Shown in pieces: positions 46,019 to 58,500 of a stretch of 64,000 nucleotides of DNA (its first letter is position 1; the number at the start of each line of letters is the position of its first letter). Origin of the DNA: Mercurialis annua (taxonomy: Eukaryota > Streptophyta > Magnoliopsida > Malpighiales > Euphorbiaceae); NCBI RefSeq assembly GCF_937616625.2, contig NC_065574.1, positions 7,380,501 to 7,444,500 of the forward strand, given 5' to 3'. A model generated the notes under the pieces. That model was given only the letters and a program-made list of their open reading frames with translations. It had not been told where the DNA came from and searched no databases. The position numbers were made by a program, and so were the translations under genes.

Positions 46019-46599
46019 TATAAATGGTTAAATTTAAATTAATCACAAAATTCGACATGATTTGCTAACAAAACATAACTTTAGCACTTGATAAAATCAA
46101 TCACCAACTCATATGTTTTGATAAAGTGGAACACCGAGCTATTTTTTCGTTAAACGAACATTGACGTGAATACTAAAATATACATTTTTCCGTTTGCCAC
46201 ATCAGCATTTTCCAATGGAAAAAAGGCCGTTGTTTCGATTTATCAAACAATAAAAGTTGGTGACTGATTTCGTCAAATTTTAAAATTCGTATTGTAATTG
46301 CAAAATACGTTAAAGTTCATAAACGTTTTTTTACAATTAAACTTTATATAAGCAAAAGTATGCGGCGTCATTTTTTCCGGTTTGAATTAAGGAAATAAAA
46401 TTATAGGAAACTGTAATTTTCTTATATATCAATCTATTTGTTTCTGTTTCTTTTACAAACTTTAACACCCAAATAAAGGATATGAGGTTTAATTTCTTTA
46501 CCATTCTTTTCCTTATCTTAAATTTCTATCAGAACAAAGAACTTGCTTGGTTGGGTAAAATAGGTTTGGGGTTTATATTTGTTTAGAGAAGTAATAATT

Positions 46600-46707
46600 C
46601 TTTTTTTTTTTATAATTGGGGAGGGGGAGCGCTTGTGGGAGGAATCGAACCCACGACCTAGCAATTTGCTGCCAGTGCTTATACCATTTGAGCTATAGCT
46701 CGTTGGT
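46600..46707 (-). mobile_element. Intact tRNA-derived SINE (family A) with 11-bp TSD
   Basis: A 108-bp minus-strand copy between perfect direct repeats aagtaataatt (46589-46599, 46708-46718). On its sense strand it has an A box (tagctcaaatgg), a perfect B box (ggttcgattcc), a short body with gcgctccccctcccc, and an A tail. Diverged copies lie at 4405, 20937, 52990 and 53275, so this family has been active in this genome. Confidence 0.92.
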
Positions 46708-46718
46708 AAGTAATAATT

Positions 46719-49700
46719 ATTTATTTTATATATTTTATTTTAACAAAAAAATAAAGTTGATAATTTTAAAAGTTTGAATATAAACAAAAGAATAAATAAG
46801 GTTGAGTATTTTTGGATGGTTAATGCCTTTGTGGCCCCTAGAAATGGTTTCGAAACCAAATTGTTCCATTTGTTTTTAAAAATGAACAATAAAATTTAAT
46901 TTACAGTTATTAGTAGTTAAAGTACAAAATTAAGTTCATTAAAATATAGTAGCTTTAACTTATAATGAACTTGAGAAACACAGTGACACTTCCCTCTTTA
47001 TGGTATTTTGCCTGACATATGATTTTTATTGAGAGATTGAGTCTGAACTTAATAACTCAATTTCAGAAATTTTATATTTATCCATTTATAATATAATATT
47101 GGAAGAAATCGAATTTCTGAGAAAGACTAAAATCATAAACAAAAATATAAATAAAATAAATAAGTGGTTTTGATAACATAAACTTAAATGAGCTCAATTA
47201 TTGGATAAGTTGATGTAAAGCCAGGATGGTAATTATATACATATAATTTGCTCCATATAGGTCCAAATTGAAAAAGAATTATCTAAAAACGAGAGATTTG
47301 TGATTGGATTAAAATCCAAAATTTAATGTTAATTGGATGCTTCCTTGGCAGTACCTCAAATTTGACCCACTCAGTCTTCCAACAAAGCCACCAAATTCTG
47401 TATAATTTCTTGTGACTCCAAAGCTATGCACATAAAGTCCTCAACATGACGAATCTTGATGTTGGTTTTGTAAATGACCAATTACTTTTTTGTCTTTAAA
47501 TTATATTATTTTACTTTATTAGATTTTTCAATTTCTATTTAATTTTTTCAAATTTTTAAATTTTTATTTTTTAATTTATTAAATTCTTAAACGGAGATTC
47601 ATTTAATTACTTAATAAATCAAAAAACAAAAATTGCGGATCTAATGAGCCAAAAACTAAAAGTTTAGAGATTTAATGAACCAAAAAACGAAAATTGAAAG
47701 ACCTGAAAAAGCTAAATAGATGCTGAGAGACCTGATAAATCAAAATTATATATTTAGGGACCGTAAAATAGATTTAGCTTTTTATATTGCCAAAAAAACA
47801 AAGAAACTAAATAGGTCGTATAAAAAAAACTCGATTATTTTTAATTTTTTATAATTTTATTTAGAATTTTCAAAATTTACAAATCATTTCAATTTAATAA
47901 TTTTATTATATTCTATTTCAATTTTAGTTGTATCAGCCTTTCACTTCAATACCATTCCACTTGTCTTTTTTTATTCATTTAAACTTTAAATTAAAATTTA
48001 ATAAATTTAAAGGTGTGATGAATTAAATAAAAAAAATTAGAGATCAAATAAGTAAATTAATATAAGCTCATGAGTCAAATGCAAAATTTTATCCTGAACG
48101 ACGTTTTTATCATTCAAGGACTTCAAAATGCATTTTCACTTAGTTGGAGTATCAGAAAAAGATGAAATTTAGTTTAAAGACCAGATAATTAAACGTGGTA
48201 TGTTTTAAAAATCTGAAATGTGCTATTTTATTTTTTTTCCACTCAAACTTAAACAAATAGCTTTAATTAAAATTAAAAATTTTAAAATGAGCTAAAATTA
48301 TTTATGTTGAAAGTTTGAATAATAATTTTTTTTTTTAAAGATGAAATATTTTTTGAAGATTAAAACTTCTAATAACTATCAATGATTCATCTATCAGCCT
48401 ACTCAAATAAACCTAACACGGATCATGATGTATGAATAAGCTAATCAGATTCTCCCATCTACGTAAATCATAAAATTAAGAATGTAGATATATATGCTCA
48501 AGCATGGAGTAATTGATCCTCAGAGTTATTAATTTTTTTTTATTTCAGTTACTGAATTTTATTTTTTTTTTGTCACTTACTTTTAATGTCTTTTTTCATT
48601 TTGATCTTTTTGGTCAAAAAAAATTAAATGGCAGCTGGAGTTTATTTTTTTAACCTAAAAAATTATCATGTATGCATAATTTTAAAAAGCCTTCAAAATG
48701 AAATTACGTATGTGGGATAAATTTTTAAGATAAAATTAGCAACAATTTACATGTCAAAATTTGGCTGCCACCTAAATATTTTGGACAGATTTAAAAAAAA
48801 TAAAGTTTGATAACCAAAAAAATAACAATTAAAATTTAATAATAGAAATGAAAAAAAAAATCGACAATCTTCAAGATTAATTACCTCTCGTGCATGTTAC
48901 CCCTAACAAATTAATCTTTAAAACAAAATTGAATCTTAAAAATAATGGATTTATACAAATAATTGCAGGAATATGAAGAAGAAGAAAAAGAAGAAACCTA
49001 TTACCTTAACTTCGACTCTTGTTGGGCATTGAAAGAAAAGGGAGACGAAACCCTACTCTCCTGTATTTATAGTTTATTCTTGATCTTAATTAATTTTGTA
49101 TTAAAAAAACAATTATAAATTATCTGTTGGATACAATATAAATATTCAACTTCACATAATTATAAAATTTAAATATTCTATATTCTTTCATCTAGAAGAA
49201 TTAAAGTACGCCACCATGTGTTTAAATTTAACAATTGTATTTTATTGAATATGAGTCAAGAATAAGATATCAAATAGCTATACATACACATCAGAAATTA
49301 ATAATGTTTCTTTAATTCTACTAACGGAATATTAGATTATAGTTCTAATATTAAATTGTATCCTACAATTATTGTGTTTTGTTGGCACTTAAAGGTAAAG
49401 TCATGAGTCAGAATTGGATCACCAAAAATTAATTTTTTTTGTTGTTGCTAGGGATATAATTAGAAGTTTCTATTGCTTTGATAAAGAAGGATCAATATAT
49501 GTACATGCTTTATAACTATATTCCTAACTTTTATATTGGCATAATGCATATAGATCCATGTACTTGTCCTATTTTTGCTATTGGATCCTTACATTTTTAT
49601 TTCTTAACATTAATTGACGTTTACACTTTTAATTTTAAAGATATTAAAAAAATATTAGAATTTAATATCAATAAATATGAAATACAGAGACTAAAATTTA

Positions 49701-51783
49701 ATAAAGTTAAAGTATATAAAAAATAAAAAAATTATTCCGCTCACACTGACAGCGTGAAATACATATGTTTCATTTCCGACGGATGAACTTAGTATCTATA
49801 AAATTTAAAAGTAAAAAAACCTCAAAATTAACAAATGAAAAAAATTCTCTGTGAAAGAGAAAACGTGCAGGGACTTAAAATATAAATTTTTCTATTTAAA
49901 TGTTATATAATACTATGGTGGAACTGCTTTTTAAAAACTATTTTAAAATTTAGATAAATAATTTGTTGAAATATCTATACCCCATATAAAAAAAACAACT
50001 ATATTTGATTGGATTCTACTAGTGATGAATTTAAATATTTATGCGTTTTATTTAAATAATATTCAATAAAAGTTAATTAAGTTATTCCATCCCTTCTCGC
50101 TTTGAATTTAAAACAAAAAGTTAGTGATAATAATTATATTCATATAATCATACAGAAAAAAGTGCGAGGTGAATTATATTATTGGTCCATAGTGTAATTG
50201 GTGAGTACATAATTAAATTATCTCCATTGACAGCGGAATTTGTTTTAGAAAAGTCTGATTAATGTAAAAGTCATATGTATTGATCAATTAATCTTGGAGA
50301 GGCAAAGGAAAAAATGGGCATTCCCTATTTCCTGGAACCATCAAATTTGTATAATACGTGCTTAATTTTTAATCTTTTTATTCCAAAATATTATATTAAA
50401 AAATTACTAGTTTTTTTTTAAATTAAATTTTTTATTGTTTTTCCAACTGACCATTCTGAAATTTGTGTTATAATTATCTAATGTTTAAAATCTAAGATAC
50501 ATACATATTGATTTTTTAAAATAATACGTTGCAGATAGTTTCAGAAATGAAATATTTTTTTCATTTTATTATTAAATCGGTTAATTTTTGTATCATTATC
50601 TTAGTATTAATTTATTTAAATACAAACCAAACATAATCATACTAGCAAGAAAAATCTTTCTATTAAATTCTAATATTTATACTTTTTTTTGTCAAAGTCT
50701 AAAATTTTCATTAATAATAGCAAAAATTACATAAATGAACGGTTTTTCAACAAATTGAAAAAACTGTTCTAAGATAATGATAAATGCTATAAATACAACT
50801 GTACATACAGTCATCGATAAGGGTTTTTCAAACCACCAAATGGGTCACCCAATACATTTACGATTCCAATATTAAATTACAATTTTCAAACCGCTCTATC
50901 CTTAAAACTTCAAACAGCTATCTAGAAATTGGAACTAACAATCTCCAAGTATATTAGCATACTTTTATATCAATCAATTTAATCGTTTTTTGTTTAAGCA
51001 CATGTTTGACGTTTATTTACTTAGATTATTTAATTTTACAATGGGAATATAAATTTTACCAGTTTTAATTTAATTTATAGGTTGGGAAAATTCTCTTTAC
51101 ATGCCTCCAATAAATTAAAGCCTATGTTTTTTTTTATCAAAGAATTAAAGCCTATGTCAACAGCTTCTAGATGGTTAAATTTATCCACGATTTAGATAAT
51201 ACTATCTAGATAAACTCATCAAACATACTAAAATTCTTACTCCATCTCATTTGCTTGCGGTCTACTTTCGGACCTTGAAATAAATATAATTTCCATGCAT
51301 GGTTTTCTCTTCTTTTTTGTGATATTAAAAAAAACATTTAATTATTAGAGTTTCCACTTTCCAACAACTATATTAGATTCTGACATATAAATTTATTTAC
51401 TAATGTTGCCTTTTATGAAGATTTGAGCATCCTTACTGGCAAAGCCACAATGGTTATTTGACTATTTCTAAAATTATTAAAATATTATAATAAATAGTTT
51501 AAATTATACTATGTTCAATTTATTTTTGATATATATATATATATATAGAATACAATGTTAATTTAAATTATAAATATTAAATTTATTTTAATATATACTG
51601 AATATTTTTTGTTTTAGATCAAATTATAATATATGCTCTCTTTTGAAATAATTTATGTCTTTGCTTTTAATTTTTTTTTCTCACATCATTTTAAAAAATA
51701 CAAATAGTGTAATTAAATAATGCTCACTCATACGAAGAACCTACTTAGTCTGCATATGAAAGATTTAAGTGTACTATTTTATA
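46719..51783. other. Five kilobases of AT-rich, gene-free DNA
   Basis: No gene is supported. 47475-47780 has weak inverted ends (gtctttaaattatattattt / gtaaaatagatttagc) and may be an old MITE. 49538-49720 shares its left part with the element at 45643. 47340-47460 is slightly less AT-rich without coding signal. The longest open frame (49478-49726) has no family features. Confidence 0.5.
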
Positions 51784-51791
51784 GTCGAGAC

Positions 51792-52435
51792 CAGGACCGG
51801 CCTTAGGCATAGGCCACTAAAGCCTATGCCTAGGGCCTCTACTTTTAGAGGGCCCCATATAAATATGGGGTCCTTAAAAAAATATTTAAATATTTTATAA
51901 AAAAATATATTATATTTTATTAAATGTGTTTTATTGAAGCTTTTAGTCGTATGTATTATTTTTTTTATTTTAAAGGTTAATTAAATAAATTTAATAATTA
52001 AAAATCTAAATTGCAAAGGCCCCATATTTATTTTAAATCTTTTAAAAATAAACCTTTTAATATATGTATATATCGGGCATTTTAATAATTTGTATTGTAA
52101 ATTTAATTTTAAAAAATTAAATAAACTCCTTAGTAATACGTATGTAGTTTCCGACTAATATACCATCTAAAATAATATTTAATTTATATATTTTTATCGT
52201 TTAGGGCCTAATCTATATATATTATTTAAGTTTTTATAATTGTTTTTTCAAATGTCTTTTTTAAAAATTTATCAATGGTCTATTAAAAAGATATTTTATA
52301 AAAATGAAAAATGAACTTAATTTTATGAAAAAATAAAACAAGTTCTTTTTATAAATACTTTGATAAAAGTAAATATTTTTATAAATATTTTAAAAAAAGT
52401 CGCCTAGGGCCTCATCTCGTCTAAGGCCGGCCCTG
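51792..52435. mobile_element. hAT-like non-autonomous element with 8-bp TSD
   Basis: 644 bp. The left end caggaccggccttagg is the near-complement of the right end ctaaggccggccctg. It is flanked by the perfect 8-bp duplication gtcgagac (51784-51791, 52436-52443). An 8-bp duplication with CAGG-type ends is the signature of hAT elements. The GC-richer ends (aggcataggcc, agggcctc) contrast with the AT-rich interior. No transposase. Confidence 0.92.
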
Positions 52436-52989
52436 GTCGAGACTTATTCAAAAAAAAAAAAAAACTCTGTATTAAAAAAAACAATAGTTACTCACACAAT
52501 AGAAGACAAAATATAATCTAAATATTACTAATAGATTATATAATAGAGATCAACTCTTTTCTTTTTAAATTTTATACATAAAAAAAATTACATTTTAAAT
52601 TTAATTTAGTGTTTTATTTAAAAACCATATTTCAGTTTAGATGATGATAATTTAAAAATCTATATAAAAAGCATCTGATAAAAACAATTTAAAACTTTGA
52701 CAAGAATATATTTTCAGAATTAAACATATGTGAACTTTAACATTATTTGTCTGAATAAATTAAATTTCACAAAGTTATTAAGATATGAAATTTTTATAAT
52801 TATATTTTAGGTTTAATAAGTACATTAAGATTATTATATATTTATTATTTTTCAAAAATTAATTATTATAAATTTAAGTATATTATGCAATAATATTTAT
52901 ATAAATTATTATTGAATATCAATTTTAATTATAGTATGATTTATTCTAAATAAATACTTAAAATTATTAAAATAAATAAGATATTTTAA

Positions 52990-53093
52990 CCAATAAACTA
53001 TAACTCAAACGGTATAAGCGTTGGAAAATAAACTGCTAAGTCGTGGGTTGATTTCTCCCACATACGCTCTTTCCTCTCTAATTATTAAAAAAA
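52990..53093 (+). mobile_element. SINE copy (family A), diverged
   Basis: caataaactataactcaaac, ggtataagcgttgg, taagtcgtgggttgatttct and cccacatacgctctttcctc follow the family A SINE in order, with an A-rich end. The B box is mutated (ggttgatttct). Confidence 0.75.
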
Positions 53094-53274
53094 TAATAAA
53101 ATAATTTAATTTTTAATAAATAGAATAATTGTTTAAAATTAATTAAAAATACAATAAATGATATTTAACAATGTTATTCGATTTTAAGGAAAATAACAAA
53201 AAAAAAATCCACATCTGCGCGACTTAGTACAATACGGAAATTGAATATTAAAAATATAAATATACAATTATTTA

Positions 53275-53345
53275 AATCGAGGTATAATTTAAATAATATA
53301 AGCGCTAGATAGTATGCTATTTATATTATGAGTTTAATTTTTTTT
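53275..53345 (+). mobile_element. Very diverged SINE relic (family A)
   Basis: gaggtataatttaaataata, taagcgctagata and attatgagtttaatttt recall the same family (compare 52990-53060), but similarity is low. Treat as tentative. Confidence 0.35.
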
Positions 53346-53526
53346 AAAAACACTTTTTAATTATGTATAATAAAAAAATACGACAATTTAAATAGAGTTA
53401 TGCCTTACAAGAATAATTAATAGTGATATCATTAATATTTTTCTAGCTTTCATCATATGGATAAAGGATTACATTATTTTATGTGTAGCCTGTAGGGATA
53501 AGATTATAGTTGCAGTTTAATTAATA

Positions 53527-53792
53527 CTCCCTCCATTTTTTTTAGTTGTATATTTAGCAAAAATTATACATATTAAGAAAGTGGGGTTTATGTCTTAAAT
53601 TATGAGAGTAAATACTCAAATAATCCTACTATTTAATAGTAAATTCTTTTGTAAATTGAGTTATAGAGTCATTTATTGAAGGAGGGATAAATTTGGAAGA
53701 TACTAGCTAATGTTATCTTGAATTTCTAAAAAAACAACTATCGATGGAAAAACACATTTGCCTAAAGTGACAACTAAAAAAAATAGAGGGAG
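53527..53792. mobile_element. Complete Stowaway (Tc1/mariner) MITE with TA TSD
   Basis: 266 bp between TA dinucleotides (53525-53526 and 53793-53794). The left end ctccctccattttttttagt is the inverted complement of the right end actaaaaaaaatagagggag. This is the textbook Stowaway structure, non-coding. Confidence 0.93.
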
Positions 53793-54011
53793 TAATTAAT
53801 AAATTATAAAGTGTTGGTTCGAACCGTATACATATATACAACCGTTTAAAATTTGAGATCACTCGACTGGGGATCAGTCTGAATTTAAAAGATTTAAATA
53901 TGCCGTCTCATAGTTGGAACCCGTTCAAAACACCTTATAAAATTATTAAAAAACAAAATAAATTATGAAGTGGACGCAGCAAATTTAAATTACAGTTTCA
54001 TCAAAAAATAT

Positions 54012-54299
54012 CATTCCCTTTATTTTTAAATAGTTGTCGTTTTATAGAGATTTTTTTATTCCTAATTCTTGTCACTTTAGAATATCAAGAAAGCATTTAT
54101 TGCTATTTTTCCATATATATCCCTTACTAATTCATTGAAATAATATAAAAATACAAATAAAGAATTATACTAATTAACATTAACAAATTTTAAAAAGCAT
54201 TAATTTAGTAAAAATATTTATAATTTTAGATATATTTATTAATTTTTTAATTTGTATAAAAATGGATAAAGCGACGACTATTTTAAAATAGAGAGAGTA
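54012..54299. mobile_element. Stowaway-like MITE
   Basis: The left end cattccctttatttttaaat plus agttgtcg is mirrored by cgacgactattttaaaatag plus agagagt. The interior (ttactaattcattgaaataa, acaaataaagaattata) matches the truncated copy at 36839. The terminal bases are mutated from the ctccctcc consensus. Confidence 0.75.
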
Positions 54300-54343
54300 T
54301 GACTGATTTGATGTGACTATTTAACTAGTGTTATGATTGTCTT

Positions 54344-54532
54344 TTTTTTTTTGGTAAACCCATCCGGTTTCCAAGGCTTCGCCTTGACTAATCCGGATCC
54401 GACCCGTGTCGCGCACCTGACATGATGGGTGAGTCTTCCAGTGAAAATTTTCTGCATTTACAAGGACTCGAATCCGAGACCTTGCTTAAATGATATCAAG
54501 CCGCTTACCACTTGGAACAACTCCCATTGGTA
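54344..54532 (-). mobile_element. tRNA-derived SINE (family B, Au-like) with 15-bp TSD
   Basis: A 189-bp minus-strand SINE between perfect repeats tgttatgattgtctt (54329-54343, 54533-54547). On its sense strand: A-box region tgttccaagtggtaag, B-box-like ggattcgagtcc, then a body with cacccatcatgtcaggtg and gcgacacgggtcggatccgg, ending in an A run. It resembles the plant Au SINE as I remember it. The copy at 38176 is its relative. Confidence 0.9.
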
Positions 54533-54728
54533 TGTTATGATTGTCTTTAATATTTATTATAAATTACCCATTTCTTTGTAGAAACTAAATTTCAGTTATT
54601 ATAAAAAAATAGGCAGCCACCCTAATTTTAAAACCTGGCATATCATCGATATTTTATTAGAAAACAACAACAACTATCCATTCAATTATAGTAAACAGCA
54701 AATTTTGCTTTTATTGACACTTCAAATC

Positions 54729-55060
54729 AAAAAGCCTCTGTAATTTTTCTAAAAGTTTACATAGGCTCTTTAATTTATCTTTAAATTATTTAAACTCTCT
54801 AAATTTTTAAAATGATAGAAATAACCTTTCCGTTAATCACAATTAGAAACGGCCATTAATGCCGACATGTAAATATTAAGGTTGTTTTTGAACCTTTTTC
54901 TACATGGTTATGAAAGACACATCAACAACTAACGACCGTTTTTAACCGTGATCAATAAAGGGGTTGTTTGAACCATTTTAAAAATTAAAAGAGCTTAAAT
55001 GGTCCAAAAATAAATTAAAAAGTCCATGTGTACCTTCAGGAAAATTATAAGGCTTTTTTT
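54729..55060. mobile_element. MITE-like element immediately upstream of the PDR promoter
   Basis: The left arm (aaaaagcctctgtaattttt, then tttaatttatctttaaatta) is an imperfect inverted complement of the right arm (ccaaaaataaattaaaaagt, then ggaaaattataaggcttttt), arms about 70 bp. No exact target duplication was identified. It ends about 250 bp before the TATA box of the transporter gene. Confidence 0.6.
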
Positions 55061-55214
55061 ATACTTTTTTTCATAAATGAAATACTAAATTTATCTTTGT
55101 CCAAGAATATCTATTATCTATTCAAATGTAAAATAAAAAAATATCTAGAAGAAATTGATCAGGGCGTACAGCGACTTCATTTCCTTGTAGCGTGGAGACT
55201 TAGAAACATTGAAC

Positions 55215-55220
55215 TTGACT
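55215..55220 (+). promoter_or_regulatory. W-box-like element upstream of the PDR gene
   Basis: gaacttgacttttc contains TTGACT, the core of the WRKY-binding W box, about 95 bp upstream of the TATA box. Such sites are frequent by chance. PDR genes of this clade are typically stress- or hormone-induced, so it is noted. Confidence 0.35.
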
Positions 55221-55312
55221 TTTCAATCGATCCTCTGGTCAAATTAATGTTATACAAAATTACACCATGTTTGAATATTCAATAGCCGCCACTCTTCTTT
55301 TTAATCCCCACC

Positions 55313-55320
55313 TTTATAAA
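55313..55320 (+). promoter_or_regulatory. TATA box of the PDR transporter gene
   Basis: cctttataaaaaccttc lies about 195 bp before the start codon, giving an expected leader of roughly 165 bases that is AT-rich and free of obvious upstream ORFs after the likely start. Confidence 0.6.
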
Positions 55321-55513
55321 AACCTTCATTTCTTCAAAATCATATTACAGACACAGAATTTGAAGAACACCAACTTTTTTTTATTTTCATCTCAAGAACA
55401 CCAAATTCTTTGATTCTTTTGTTCTATATTCAAGAAAACAAACCAACCGGGTTTTTCATTTTTGGTTGAAGTAAACAAGAAGTATACGTAAAAGTTTCTC
55501 ATCTCCATAATCA

Positions 55514-58500
55514 ATGGAGGGTGATATATTTAGAGCAAGTAATAGTATACGAAGAAGCTCATCAGTTTGGAGAAATAGTGATGTGTTTTCAAGATCTTCA
55601 CGCGAGGAAGATGATGAGGAAGCTTTGAAATGGGCTTCACTTGAGAAATTGCCAACTTATGATCGTTTGAGGAAAGGAATTCTTGTTAGTGTTTCGAAAG
55701 GCGGTGCTAATGAGATCGATGTTGATAATCTTGGCGTTGAAGAACGGAAAACTTTGCTTGAGAGATTGGTTAAGGTTGCTGAAGAAGATAATGAGAAGTT
55801 CTTGCTCAAGCTCAAGAATCGTATTGACAGGTACGCGAATTGTCCCTACTGTCACGTTTTACAGAATGATAGACGATAATCAGCAATTTATAATCAATAT
55901 TTTAACGAACCTGTTATTCGCATAGACCACGTAACGCAAACATAGTAGTCTGACTAAAGTTTTATCATATACAAGCTTATCATATACAAACAGAGGAACT
56001 CTGTTTTGATCATATTTGTTTGAAGTATTGGTAATGATTTTGCTTTATTTTTGGTGTGTTTAGGGTGGGAATTGAAACTCCGACAATTGAAGTTCGATTT
56101 GAGCATCTGAATATTGAAGCTCAAGCTTTTGTAGGAAGCAGTGCTTTGCCATCATTTGCTAACTTCTCTATGAGTGCTATAGAGGCAAGTACTCCAAATT
56201 GGTTAATTAGATTAGTTTTTGAAGGTTTTTATTGTTTAGTTTGTTTTGATGTTCTTGCAAGCTAACTGTAATTCAATTTACAGTCTCTGTTGAATCTTCT
56301 GCATCTTCTTCCGAACAGAAAGAGACCGTTGACTATTCTTAGCGATGTTAGTGGAATCATCAAGCCGCGAAGGTGATAAGATTTGTCATGATTTTGCTGA
56401 TTTTACTAATCGGATGTTTTTGCAACAACTACTAATGTTTTTGGTGTATGCATCCATTTCAGAATGACTTTGCTTTTGGGTCCTCCAAGTTCTGGAAAGA
56501 CAACACTCTTGTTGGCACTTGCTGGGAAGCTCGATTCTAGTTTAAAGGTTGCGACAAACATTGGTCTAGAAATTGTGAAAATTTTACTTTTGATGTTTCT
56601 TATGCACTCATGATTTTGAACTTTTTTCTGGCAGTTTTCTGGTAACGTAACTTATAATGGTCATGCGATGAATGAGTTCATACCCCAGAGATCAGCTGCC
56701 TACATCAGTCAACACGATCTCCACATAGGAGAATTGACTGTGAAGGAAACTCTGGCGTTTTCTGCTAGATGCCAAGGAGTTGGAACCCAACATGGTTAGT
56801 TCACCGGACTGATCGTTCTATCATTTTGTAGTCATTAAACTTATCTCATAGTACACCACTTGACTTAAAAACTTAATTATGAGAAACTGAATAATCTTTG
56901 TGATTTGCAGAGATGTTAGCGGAGTTGTCAAGAAGAGAGAAAGCAGCAAACATCAAGCCTGATCCTGACATCGATGTCTTCATGAAGGTAAGGGATTATA
57001 TATTTTATGACAAAATGAAAATGTTAATAATGTAAAGACCTGTTTGAATTTGTAATCTGGCTACTGTATGAGTAATATGTTCTTTTGTGTTTGCATCTGC
57101 CATGTCATTGAAGAGCTAAGTACATTTTGAGTAAATCATTTGCTTTGATGTTTAATACCTTTGAAGAATTATTATGCTAGTACCAGTTGAATTTGGCAGC
57201 AACTGATTTCTACTATGTATGTTGTTTATAGGCAGCAGCAACAGAAGGTCAGGAGACCAGTGTGGTCACAGATTATGCTTTAAAGGTAGTTAGCACCTCT
57301 AACTATATTCATATCATGTAATATCATCGACAAAAATCGATACAGTTCCCTATTAGTTATTGAATGTCTTTATCTCGTAAAATTTACAGATTCTAGGATT
57401 GGAGGTCTGTGCTGATACTCTAGTAGGGAATGAAATGATAAGGGGTATCTCCGGAGGACAAAAGAAGCGTGTTACGACAGGTATAAAAAATAGCCTCCAA
57501 TAGTCTAATTCGAGAAGCAAATAACTGTTTATTATTATTCTTTTTTAACTTTGTTCTATGTATCTTCAACAATAACAATTTGCAGGAGAAATGCTTGTTG
57601 GACCAGCAAAAGCACTGTTTATGGATGAGATATCCACTGGTTTGGACAGCTCAACAACTTACCAAATTGTGAACTCACTAAGGCAATCCATTCACATACT
57701 TAATGGAACTGCTGTCATCTCCCTCCTCCAGCCTGCACCGGAGACTTATAACCTCTTCGATGATATCATTCTGCTCTCCGATGGCCAGATTGTGTATCAG
57801 GGTCCTCGTGAGCAAATCGTTGGCTTTTTTGAGTATATGGGCTTCAAGTGTCCTGAAAGAAAAGGTGTTGCTGACTTCTTGCAAGAAGTAAGTAACTAGT
57901 GGTCTTACTACAATAAGAAAATAATTGCATGTGAAGTTCAGTATAAATTTAAACAATTCTGAACCTATTTACAGGTGACATCCACCAAAGATCAAAAGCA
58001 GTATTGGGCACGTAAAGACCAGCCTTACAGGTTTGTCTCAGTGAAGGAATTTGCGGAGTCATTTCAATCATATGAAGTAGGCCGAAGAAATGCACAAGAA
58101 CTTGCAACTCCATTCGATAGGACCAAGAGCCACCCGGCTGCTTTGTCAACCAAACGTTATGGTGTTGGAAAGATGGAGCTGCTTAAAGCATGCTTTGCAA
58201 GAGAATTCTTGCTCATGAAAAGGAACTCATTCGTTTACATCTTCAAAATGTGCCAAGTAATTTTCAACAGATTTTGTGTTCTGTTATTTTCATTTCCGTA
58301 TTCTGCATGCTCGGTAGTCATTTATTTTTGTTTTTTCTTCTGCTTACAGCTTTTGTTGATGGCATTCATTGGTATGACGGTCTTTCTGAGAACTGAGATG
58401 GACAGGGACACTCTCGCCGATGGGGGTATATATGTCGGTGCCTTGTTCTTTTCGCTAATCACAGTCATGTTTAACGGTATGGCAGAGTTGTCCATGACCA

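Noticed and set aside
46600..46707. tRNA gene
   Set aside because: A and B boxes are present but there is no acceptor-stem pairing, and the unit has an A tail and target-site duplication, so it is a SINE.
49478..49726. 82-codon open frame
   Set aside because: Partly inside a repeat related to 45643-46018; composition is that of random AT-rich DNA.
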